Source: an uncultured Synergistales bacterium (GTDB taxonomy: Bacteria > Synergistota > Synergistia > Synergistales > Aminobacteriaceae). From it: a stretch of DNA of 28,443 nt. Shown here piece by piece: positions 7,700 to 13,884 of this stretch (positions are counted from its first letter, which is position 1; each line of letters starts with the position of its first letter). Position numbers and translations under genes: made by a program. The DNA lies in NCBI GenBank assembly GCA_905233335.1, contig CAJOED010000002.1:1-28443 (forward strand), read 5' to 3'. The notes beneath the pieces are model-generated. The model saw only the letters and a program-made list of their open reading frames with translations, made no database searches and was not told where the DNA came from.

Positions 7700-8781
7700 T
7701 ATGAGTTTCTCTTTCTCTCTTTGTCGATAGCTTCCCAAAGGCCGAGAATATACTCAGCTCCGAGTGCGCGGTCATAAAGCCCGTAGCCCGGTCTGCCTTT
7801 CTCGTCCCAAATCATTCTCCCGTGATCCGGCCTGATGTACGTATCCGGGCAGGTGTCATACACAGCGCGTACAATCTCGTACAGGTCAAGATCTCCCGTG
7901 CAGGACAAATGCGCCGCTTCCCTGAACTTGTGATAGCCCAAGAACTTCACGTTGCGGATATGGAGTGCGCCGATTCTGTTCTTTTCCCCGAAATGGCGAA
8001 TGATTGCTGGTATGTCGTTATCGGGGTTGGAGCCTAGCGAGCCGGTGCACAGACACACAGTGTTAGCGGGGGAGTCATGAAGTGCTACTATCTTGTCGTA
8101 GTCAGCCTGTGAGTGCGCAATTCTCGGAAGTCCGAAAATCGGCCATGCGGGGTCGTCAGGGTGGCACGCCATTTTCACGCCGACTTCTTCACACACGGGG
8201 ATTACAGCGTCGAGGAAGTACTTGTAGTTCTTGCGGAGGTCATCGGGTGTCATGCCCTCGTACTGTTTGAGCGTCGTTTCGAGGAGTGCGAGCCTTTCGG
8301 GTTCCCAGCCGGGTAGTGTGAAGCCCTGTGATTCTTCCGCCGTCTTCCTGACGATTTCGAGCGGCCCCATTTCGCCAAGATCTTTCTCGTCAAAATAGAG
8401 GCTGTTGCTTCCGTCTTCAGGGATTTCACGCGCGAGGTCAGTACGAAGCCAGTCGAACACCGGCATGAAGTTATAGATGATGACTTTCACTCCGTGCCTG
8501 GCCAAGTTCTTTATCGTCTCGATGTAGTTCGTGATGTACTCTTCACGTGAAGGAAGTCCCATCTTGATGTCCTCATGAACATTCACGCTCTCGATGACTT
8601 CAAGCTCAAGCCCTGCCGCATGAACATAATTCACGAGGTCTGCAATCTCGTCATTCTCCCAAACGACTCCTGCAGGTTTGTCGAGAAGTCCCATGAGGCC
8701 GGTCATGCCCGGTATCTGCTTTACGTACTTCAATGGGATGGGATCTGAATCTTTGCCGTACCACCTGAATGTCATTTTCAT
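7699..8781 (-). CDS. uxuA: Mannonate dehydratase UxuA
   Basis: 360 aa. It converts D-mannonate to 2-keto-3-deoxygluconate in the glucuronate branch of hexuronate breakdown. The N-terminus MKMTFRWYGKDSDPIPLKYV and the blocks IYNFMPVFDW, ACHPDDPAWP, CTGSLGSNPDND and RPDHGRMIWDEKGRPGYGLY are typical of the family. H207, C245, H274 and D319 fit the known Mn-ligand pattern of UxuA. A GGGAGGT ribosome site lies about 11 bases before the ATG. It is first in a minus-strand operon with two membrane-protein genes. It is about 35 residues shorter than E. coli UxuA but similar in length to Gram-positive forms. Confidence 0.95.
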   Translation of the reverse strand: MKMTFRWYGKDSDPIPLKYVKQIPGMTGLMGLLDKPAGVVWENDEIADLVNYVHAAGLELEVIESVNVHEDIKMGLPSREEYITNYIETIKNLARHGVKVIIYNFMPVFDWLRTDLAREIPEDGSNSLYFDEKDLGEMGPLEIVRKTAEESQGFTLPGWEPERLALLETTLKQYEGMTPDDLRKNYKYFLDAVIPVCEEVGVKMACHPDDPAWPIFGLPRIAHSQADYDKIVALHDSPANTVCLCTGSLGSNPDNDIPAIIRHFGEKNRIGALHIRNVKFLGYHKFREAAHLSCTGDLDLYEIVRAVYDTCPDTYIRPDHGRMIWDEKGRPGYGLYDRALGAEYILGLWEAIDKERKRNS

Positions 8782-8832
8782 GATAGCTTTTACCTCCCGA
8801 AAAATTTTTTTGTTATGAGTGGAATGGAGAAT

Positions 8833-8860
8833 ATTTTACGTGAAAATTTTTTTGCCGCAA
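8833..8860 (-). promoter_or_regulatory. Candidate promoter for the uxuA operon
   Basis: On the minus strand TTGCGG (8860-8855) and TAAAAT (8838-8833) are spaced by 16 bases. The -35 is weak. It would give a leader of about 45 bases before the uxuA ATG. The surrounding 8800-8915 region is AT-rich and divergent, so regulator sites are likely, but I see no clear operator on this side. Confidence 0.35.
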
Positions 8861-8883
8861 CAAAAATTACCAGGAATTTATCT

Positions 8884-8914
8884 TTGCCGGTGATAATGTT
8901 ATTATGAATAAAAT
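8884..8914 (+). promoter_or_regulatory. Candidate promoter with a small palindrome, plus-strand leader region
   Basis: TTGCCG at 8884-8889 and TAAAAT at 8909-8914 are spaced by 19 bases, which is long. Between them lies a perfect inverted repeat ATAAT-GTT-ATTAT (8893-8905), which could be an operator but is short and AT-rich. Some promoter is needed here because the region divides oppositely oriented genes. Confidence 0.3.
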
Positions 8915-8937
8915 ATGAAAAGGGGGATTAGTTTTTT

Positions 8938-9039
8938 ATGAAGGTTTCTCGTGCGTATCGTTCGCGCTGTAACTTGTATGTAATGCCCTCCCCCCTACGT
9001 CTGATTACTGACAAGTACAAAAAAGACCGCCCTCCTTGA
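8938..9039 (+). CDS. Putative 33-codon leader ORF ending in Pro-Pro-stop
   Basis: ATG at 8938, TGA at 9037-9039; the peptide is basic and ends DRPP. An AGGGGG ribosome site at 8921-8926, 11 bases before the ATG, resembles those used by cheA and uxaA here. The peptide has no recognised domain. Its last codons (CCT CCT TGA) contain the sequence complementary to the ribosome site of the next gene. It may be a regulatory leader peptide rather than a product in its own right. It may also be chance, since an ORF of this length is not rare. Confidence 0.35.
   Translation: MKVSRAYRSRCNLYVMPSPLRLITDKYKKDRPP
8972..9016 (+). promoter_or_regulatory. Leader hairpin with C-rich loop
   Basis: ACTTGT (8972-8977) pairs with ACAAGT (9011-9016), and GTAAT (8980-8984) with ATTAC (9004-9008), separated by a 2x2 internal loop. 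The 19-base loop is C-rich and contains CCCTCC. It lies inside the putative leader ORF. The symmetry of 11 base pairs suggests RNA structure, but the hairpin is only moderately stable. Confidence 0.4.
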
Positions 9040-9122
9040 AAAATAATTCGTTTCGCGTCGTGAAATCTTTTCGATATGACACTGTGAATTTCTTGCGGTG
9101 TCTGTGGCTCTCTTTAAGGAGG
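9031..9122 (+). promoter_or_regulatory. Anti-Shine-Dalgarno / Shine-Dalgarno pair upstream of the SYNERG-CTERM gene
   Basis: CCTCCTT at 9031-9037 is an exact complement of the AAGGAGG ribosome site at 9116-9122. The pairing can be extended by a G-U and two A-U pairs to 10 (9031-9040 with 9113-9122). If formed, it would hide the ribosome site. The anti-SD half lies on the last two sense codons and stop of the leader ORF. Confidence 0.45.
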
Positions 9123-9131
9123 AATTTTTTT

Positions 9132-9677
9132 ATGATGAAACGTTCTTTTGTATTTTCACTTGCGATTGTGGTCATGCTTTGTGCGGTTACGTCAGTCGTA
9201 CAGGCTCAAGATTTCAGCAACTTTTCAGTGAATATCCCGTCAGGCTATACAGCTCGTGAAGATGACGGAATGGTCTACATCAGCAAAAGTGGCAATTACA
9301 CAGCTTACATGTTTCTTGTTGTAGACACTTCATCATCTTCGCTCTCAAGTATTGCCCGTAATTACTATGATGCCTTTGACGGCTACGATGGTATTCATAC
9401 AGGTGAAGACGGCTATTATTACTTTTTGTACTATAACGATGAGGGCATTGCGTCCGAAATGTGGATTGATGACAGTTCTACGGACTCACGCATAAGCTCC
9501 GGGCACTACCGGGTGTTTTCCTTCAGTGAGAACGTTACTGATGATGAAGCCGCAGTAGTATATGCTTCGTTCTCGCAGGAAGACGGCGAAGGAGGGGACG
9601 AAGAGAGCAGCGGCTGTAATTCCGGTTTCGGAGTTCTTGCGCTGTGTGTTCTTGGCCTCGCGTTGAAGAAGAGATAA
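9132..9677 (+). CDS. Secreted protein with SYNERG-CTERM sorting tail
   Basis: 181 aa. It has an N-terminal signal peptide (KRSFVFSLAIVVMLCAVTSV, likely cut after VQA at residue 25), then a 130-residue domain rich in Tyr, Ser and Asp, of unknown function. An acidic linker (EDGEGGDEES) leads to a C-terminal tail with GCNSGFG (161-167), a hydrophobic stretch and KKR. This layout matches the SYNERG-CTERM putative sorting signal of Synergistota, thought to be handled like other GlyGly/PEP-CTERM tails. I chose the ATG at 9132 because of AAGGAGG 9 bases upstream and the signal peptide directly after it. An in-frame TTG 32 codons earlier has no ribosome site and would bury the signal peptide. Likely surface-bound; function unknown. 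Confidence 0.85.
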   Translation: MMKRSFVFSLAIVVMLCAVTSVVQAQDFSNFSVNIPSGYTAREDDGMVYISKSGNYTAYMFLVVDTSSSSLSSIARNYYDAFDGYDGIHTGEDGYYYFLYYNDEGIASEMWIDDSSTDSRISSGHYRVFSFSENVTDDEAAVVYASFSQEDGEGGDEESSGCNSGFGVLALCVLGLALKKR

Positions 9678-9696
9678 CGCGCTCACAAAATCATTC

Positions 9697-9733
9697 ACTC
9701 TCTCGGAAAAATCCGGGGGAGTTATTTTTTTCT
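9697..9733 (+). terminator. Intrinsic terminator after the SYNERG-CTERM gene
   Basis: An 11-pair stem (9697-9707 with 9712-9722, two G-U pairs) closes an AAAA loop and is followed by TATTTTTTTC. It starts 20 bases after the stop codon. Confidence 0.85.
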
Positions 9734-9754
9734 CGACACACGACAGCGATAACT

Positions 9755-9910
9755 CGCTCACGCATTCGGCAAGTTCCGGGAGACTACAGCAACGCTCTCA
9801 CGATTTTACTCACTTATTCGGGGCATTACGGAGGACACAGCGCGCTCATTCATTCGGGCAAATTCCGGGAGACTACAGCAACACTTTCACGAGTTCACTC
9901 ACCCGTTCGG
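9755..9910 (+). repeat. Two imperfect direct repeats in the gap before flgM
   Basis: Bases 9755-9821 and 9843-9910 (67 and 68 bases) align throughout and share TTCCGGGAGACTACAGCAAC exactly. GATAACGCGCTCAC at 9673-9686 and GATAACTCGCTCAC at 9748-9761 suggest an older third copy overlapping the end of the preceding gene and its terminator. The 332-base gap 9678-10009 holds the terminator, these repeats and a candidate flgM promoter, but no convincing gene. Confidence 0.8.
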
Positions 9911-9928
9911 AAAATATTTTCTGCTCGT

Positions 9929-9956
9929 TAAAGATAATCCCGCAACTTACCGAAAA
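9929..9956 (+). promoter_or_regulatory. Candidate sigma-28-type promoter upstream of flgM
   Basis: TAAA (9929-9932), a 16-base spacer, then ACCGAAAA (9949-9956), against the consensus TAAA-N15-GCCGATAA: the -10 matches at 6 of 8 positions and the spacer is one base long. Position fits a FliA-controlled flgM, giving feedback between sigma and anti-sigma. The match is imperfect. Confidence 0.35.
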
Positions 9957-10009
9957 TTAAAGCAAATTGAAAGCGTCATTGAAAATTTCATGAAGAAGGA
10001 GGAGCGAAT

Positions 10010-10303
10010 ATGATAGGCAGAATATCAGGGCAGTATAATCTCGATGCCCTCAACAGAAAAAAAACAAAGAGTAACTTTTCTTACGGCAATAATTACTCGG
10101 CTGAATCTGACAACGCAGACATCAGTTCATTCGGCTCTATGCTGTCGAAAGTTACCGCAGAAATGAAGAACATTCCCGAAGTTCGCGATGACCTCGTAGA
10201 AGGCTTCAGGGCACAAATAGCTTCAGGGACGTACAATCCCCCGTTGGACAAGGTGGCAAACGCTCTATACATTGCCGGAATGCTCGACATGACCGAAGAA
10301 TGA
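10010..10303 (+). CDS. flgM: Anti-sigma-28 factor FlgM
   Basis: 97 aa. The C-terminal half has the FlgM pattern: IPEVRDDLVEGFRAQIASG followed by TYNPPLDKVANALY, the part that binds FliA. The N-terminal half is polar and likely unstructured until bound. FlgM holds FliA inactive in the cytoplasm and in other bacteria leaves through the finished hook. An AGGAGG ribosome site lies about 8 bases before the ATG. flgN follows after 7 bases. Confidence 0.92.
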   Translation: MIGRISGQYNLDALNRKKTKSNFSYGNNYSAESDNADISSFGSMLSKVTAEMKNIPEVRDDLVEGFRAQIASGTYNPPLDKVANALYIAGMLDMTEE

Positions 10304-10310
10304 TACTATC

Positions 10311-10766
10311 ATGCGTGCCGAAGTTAGTGAACTGATTGATGCAGTTCTTGACGAGGCAGATTGCCTTGATGACCTTATCGACGCTATACGTGAACAGCGG
10401 GAGGCCATGCGCAGACGTGATACAGAAGCGGTAAATGCGATAATGGACGAAACCCGCAATTTGTCTTTTGAGGCACAGGCACAGGAAACACTACGCAGCG
10501 ACATAGCCCGCAAACTCGCCGCAATGTTCTCTTGTGAGCCGAAAGCAAGTTCACTGGCGGAGAAACTGACAGATGATGAACGCGAAAAATTCAACGGGGC
10601 TGCCGACAGATTAACGCAGTCCGTTTTTGTATTGAAGTCGGAAATTATGATACTTAGCGGCCTTATTGACCAGAACGAAAAATATACGTCCATGCTCCTT
10701 TCAGAGTGGCGGCGGATTAACGGCGATAACATTTCGCAGTCTGGTGCGGCTGATTTCAGGGGGTAA
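10311..10766 (+). CDS. flgN: Flagellar export chaperone FlgN-like protein
   Basis: 151 aa, all-helical and highly charged, with long amphipathic stretches (DCLDDLIDAIREQREAMRRR, and LKSEIMILSGLIDQNEKYTS). This is the FlgN type, which binds the C-termini of FlgK and FlgL and keeps them ready for export. Sequence conservation in the family is low, so the call leans on length, charge pattern and position between flgM and flgK. The ribosome site is weak, suggesting coupling to flgM. Confidence 0.85.
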   Translation: MRAEVSELIDAVLDEADCLDDLIDAIREQREAMRRRDTEAVNAIMDETRNLSFEAQAQETLRSDIARKLAAMFSCEPKASSLAEKLTDDEREKFNGAADRLTQSVFVLKSEIMILSGLIDQNEKYTSMLLSEWRRINGDNISQSGAADFRG

Positions 10767-10772
10767 GATAAA

Positions 10773-13700
10773 ATGAGCAGTACTTTCGGCGGACTGGAAA
10801 TGGGAAAGTCAGCACTTAACGCCTTCAGGCTGGGAATGCAGACGGTCGGACACAACATCTCGAACATGAACACAGAAGGCTACTCTCGCCAGCGTGTGAA
10901 TTTCGCAACTGTTACGCCCGAAAATATTTACGGTGTCGGTCAGCTCGGCCAAGGCATGTACGCAAGCAGCATCGAGCGCATACGTGATGAGTTTCTTGAT
11001 TTCCAGTACAGGGACAACAACGCTACTTTAGGCTACTGGGAAAAAGTAAATGACCTGTTCGACAGCATACAGAACTATATCCCGGAACCTGCATCATCAG
11101 GAATACGCACGGCAATGGATACGTTCTTCACGAACATTCAGTCGGTACAGCAGGCTCCAGAAGACACAGCCGCAAGAAGGGCACTCGTAGAATCGGCTAA
11201 TTCTCTCGGCGGAATGCTCGGTAACCTCATCGACAATTTCGACACATATAACGACTCCATAAATCTTGAAATTCAGCAGTCTGTAGATGACGCTAACGGA
11301 ATGCTTTATGATATTGCAGCACTGAACAAGGAAATTTACGAGGCTGAAGCACTGAACCAGAACGCGAATGATTTACGGGATCAGCGCGATGTGATAATCG
11401 ACAAGCTCTCGAAAATGATGGACATATCCTACAATGAACCTCTTGAACGCAACGGCATAAAGGGAGAATTTTTCTTGTCGGTGAACGGCAGAGTGTTAGT
11501 TCAGGGACAGCACGTGAGAGAACTGAAAGCGCACTCGTTCATGTGGGATAACCAGGTGTATTATGACGTGCAGGTTGCGGAGAATGAGTTTGACATCGTC
11601 GACAATCCCGCAGTAGCTGATGCACTCGCAATAGGCCCGGACGGCACGTACCAGCTTGTTGTTGACAGGACAGCTAACGGCGTGGAATGGACAACGGGCG
11701 GCGGTAATGCTCACTGCCTCGAAACTTACGCGGTGAAGACATCGGCATTTGACGGTGGAGTTATTCTCAATGCTGACAGCGCAGACATACCGTACAAATT
11801 ATCATTCAGGACGCTTGACGATAAACAAAATCCCACTGTACTCACGATAAAAATCGACAAGGACGGCGACACCTGGCACTTGCGGTCGGAAATCAACGGC
11901 GAACCTGACAATGAAGACTATACTTTTGAGCCGGAGCTGACTATTTCGGATCTTCATGACTTCATAGAGACTTCTGCTGTCGGGGTAAACCTAAATGTTA
12001 CGGCGGAAGACGGAAATACGACGCTGAAATTCACGGCTGATTATGACTCTCCCGTAGAGTTCACAGACTACAGCGGCATGTTCGGGACACTCACGGAGGT
12101 GAAGCGCGAACTCTCCGGCGTGAACATGAGAGCAGAACCGGCAGACATCACCGACGCACTGAACATTTCGGGGTCATTCAGGATTCAGGTAGGGACACAG
12201 GGAACGCGCATAACGTCAGAAGTTTTCAGGAGCAGCCCCGGACAAAATCTCGCTGAAGGTGAAATCCTCGCTGAAGGGACAGCCGGAGAACGTCATACTT
12301 TCAGGGTCGGGGTGTCAGGGGATCAGGTAGATTTTTCGGTATCGTGGAACAACTCGACGGGCGAATGGATCATCAGCTCCGACATGGGAAACACCGCAAA
12401 AGCAGGGAGCACGTTATCGGTTGAAGAACTTTCCGCCTTCATGCAGGACACGTTCAAGGACGCACTCAAAGCCGACAATCCCGCACTCGTCAACATGACA
12501 GTAACACCAGGAAAATCATCATCGGGGGTTATTACGCAGTTTGCACTTGAGAGCCGCGATAATTATCTTCTTTCAGTGTCCGACGTTGAAGGAGACTTGG
12601 CCGCGCGCATGGGAATAGTCAACACCAACCCAGTAATCACTATCGACGTTGAGAACACCGACAGCCTCGTAACGATACGCAACAAGATAAACGAAAAGTA
12701 CCAGGAAGAATTTGGGCTGACGGAGCCGGAACAGTGGGTACATGCTTCTGTTGACAACGGCTATCTCGAAATTTCAGCGAACGTTGCGGGGGAAGCACAG
12801 CGCATTACTCTCATGGGTTCGGATGACGGAAACATGCAGGTACTCCGCCGGCTTGGCCTCACACGAAACCAGCAGGTTACGACCGACATAGAAGACGACG
12901 AGGGGAATTTGCTCCAGACGTACCGGGAAATAGCATTCATACCCGAACACGGACTTGCGCAGGACGCTTCATTCACACTGAACAACGTCCGCTATCTGTC
13001 GTCCGACAACAAGTTCAGCATGGCGCGCAGAATACCTGCACTTACGGGGGACAGCAGGAGCCGTTACAGCGCAACACAGCTTAGTGAGGTCAGCGAAGGA
13101 ATGTGGCTCAACCTCAAGAGCGCGGGAGTTACGACGATTAACGTCCGTCATCACATACGCAACGGCACAATCAAAGGACTTGAGGAAGCCCGCGACAACA
13201 TGATACCGAACCTCAAGAGCGAACTCGACGAAATGGCTTATGCTCTCGTGAAAAACATGAACGCTTACCAGTATTCCGGCTACGGGGTTGCAGGTGATAT
13301 TGATTCTACGGGCGTTGCGTTCTTCAATGTGCTGGGCAGTCAGTCAGGAGCGGCATCAAGAATACACGTCAGCGATAAAGTACAGTATGACCCTTCACTC
13401 ATCGGCGCGGCTATGGGCAAAAAGGACGAGAACGGGCGCGCTCTCACGGGCACAAGCGGCGGGAGCGGGGACGGTACGAACGCTTCACGAATGAATGTGC
13501 TGAATTTCGCAAAAGTTCTTGAGGGCGGCACGATGACCATCGGCGGAATATACGACGCAATGCTCTCACAAATAGGCACGGAAGCAGGACACGCAAAACT
13601 CATGTACACTACGCAGGCTACTGTGTCGGAACAGATTGATTCACAGCGTCAGGCATGTTCGGGGGTAAATCTCGACGAGGAGTTAATGGACATGGTGATA

Positions 13701-13796
13701 CTGAACAGGGCGTTCGGGGCAATGTCGCGGTATATTACGACGATGGACGAAATGCTCGACAAGATAATTAACGGAATGGGCTTAGTTGGCCGATAA
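10773..13796 (+). CDS. flgK: Flagellar hook-associated protein 1 FlgK, unusually large
   Basis: 1007 aa, nearly twice the usual 500-550. The N-terminus (TFGGLEMGKSALNAFRLGMQ, VGHNISNMNTEGYSRQRV) and the C-terminus (LDEELMDMVILNRAFGAMSR, TTMDEMLDKIINGMG) are clear FlgK D0/D1 sequence. Residues about 250-800 form an expanded surface region with at least three diverged modules of strand, amphipathic helix and strand: about 339-430, 509-606 and 619-682, the last with SLVTIRNKIN. FlgK forms the first ring of the hook-filament junction. The ATG follows the flgN stop by 6 bases with a GGGGGTAAG ribosome site. Confidence 0.93.
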   Translation: MSSTFGGLEMGKSALNAFRLGMQTVGHNISNMNTEGYSRQRVNFATVTPENIYGVGQLGQGMYASSIERIRDEFLDFQYRDNNATLGYWEKVNDLFDSIQNYIPEPASSGIRTAMDTFFTNIQSVQQAPEDTAARRALVESANSLGGMLGNLIDNFDTYNDSINLEIQQSVDDANGMLYDIAALNKEIYEAEALNQNANDLRDQRDVIIDKLSKMMDISYNEPLERNGIKGEFFLSVNGRVLVQGQHVRELKAHSFMWDNQVYYDVQVAENEFDIVDNPAVADALAIGPDGTYQLVVDRTANGVEWTTGGGNAHCLETYAVKTSAFDGGVILNADSADIPYKLSFRTLDDKQNPTVLTIKIDKDGDTWHLRSEINGEPDNEDYTFEPELTISDLHDFIETSAVGVNLNVTAEDGNTTLKFTADYDSPVEFTDYSGMFGTLTEVKRELSGVNMRAEPADITDALNISGSFRIQVGTQGTRITSEVFRSSPGQNLAEGEILAEGTAGERHTFRVGVSGDQVDFSVSWNNSTGEWIISSDMGNTAKAGSTLSVEELSAFMQDTFKDALKADNPALVNMTVTPGKSSSGVITQFALESRDNYLLSVSDVEGDLAARMGIVNTNPVITIDVENTDSLVTIRNKINEKYQEEFGLTEPEQWVHASVDNGYLEISANVAGEAQRITLMGSDDGNMQVLRRLGLTRNQQVTTDIEDDEGNLLQTYREIAFIPEHGLAQDASFTLNNVRYLSSDNKFSMARRIPALTGDSRSRYSATQLSEVSEGMWLNLKSAGVTTINVRHHIRNGTIKGLEEARDNMIPNLKSELDEMAYALVKNMNAYQYSGYGVAGDIDSTGVAFFNVLGSQSGAASRIHVSDKVQYDPSLIGAAMGKKDENGRALTGTSGGSGDGTNASRMNVLNFAKVLEGGTMTIGGIYDAMLSQIGTEAGHAKLMYTTQATVSEQIDSQRQACSGVNLDEELMDMVILNRAFGAMSRYITTMDEMLDKIINGMGLVGR

Positions 13797-13827
13797 AATA
13801 TACATACCCCGTTAAAAGATTTTCATT

Positions 13828-13859
13828 GCCTCCCATAGGAAGCGGGGGGCTGTTTTTTT
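13828..13859 (+). terminator. Intrinsic terminator between flgK and flgL
   Basis: GCCTCCC (13828-13834) pairs with GGGGGGC (13844-13850), with one G-U pair and a 9-base loop, then TGTTTTTTTA. It lies in the short gap between two genes that act together, so it may only partly stop transcription. Confidence 0.75.
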
Positions 13860-13884
13860 ACTGACATAGAAGGAGAAAGAAATC

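Noticed and set aside
9036..9131. 32-codon N-terminal extension of the SYNERG-CTERM protein from TTG at 9036
   Set aside because: No ribosome site, and it would place charged residues before the signal peptide; the ATG at 9132 has a perfect AAGGAGG.
9755..9910. Possible CRISPR array
   Set aside because: Only two or three long imperfect repeats with no regular short spacers and no cas genes.
13813..13839. Sigma-28 promoter for flgL (TAAA and TCCCATAG)
   Set aside because: Only five of eight -10 matches, short spacing, and it overlaps the terminator stem.
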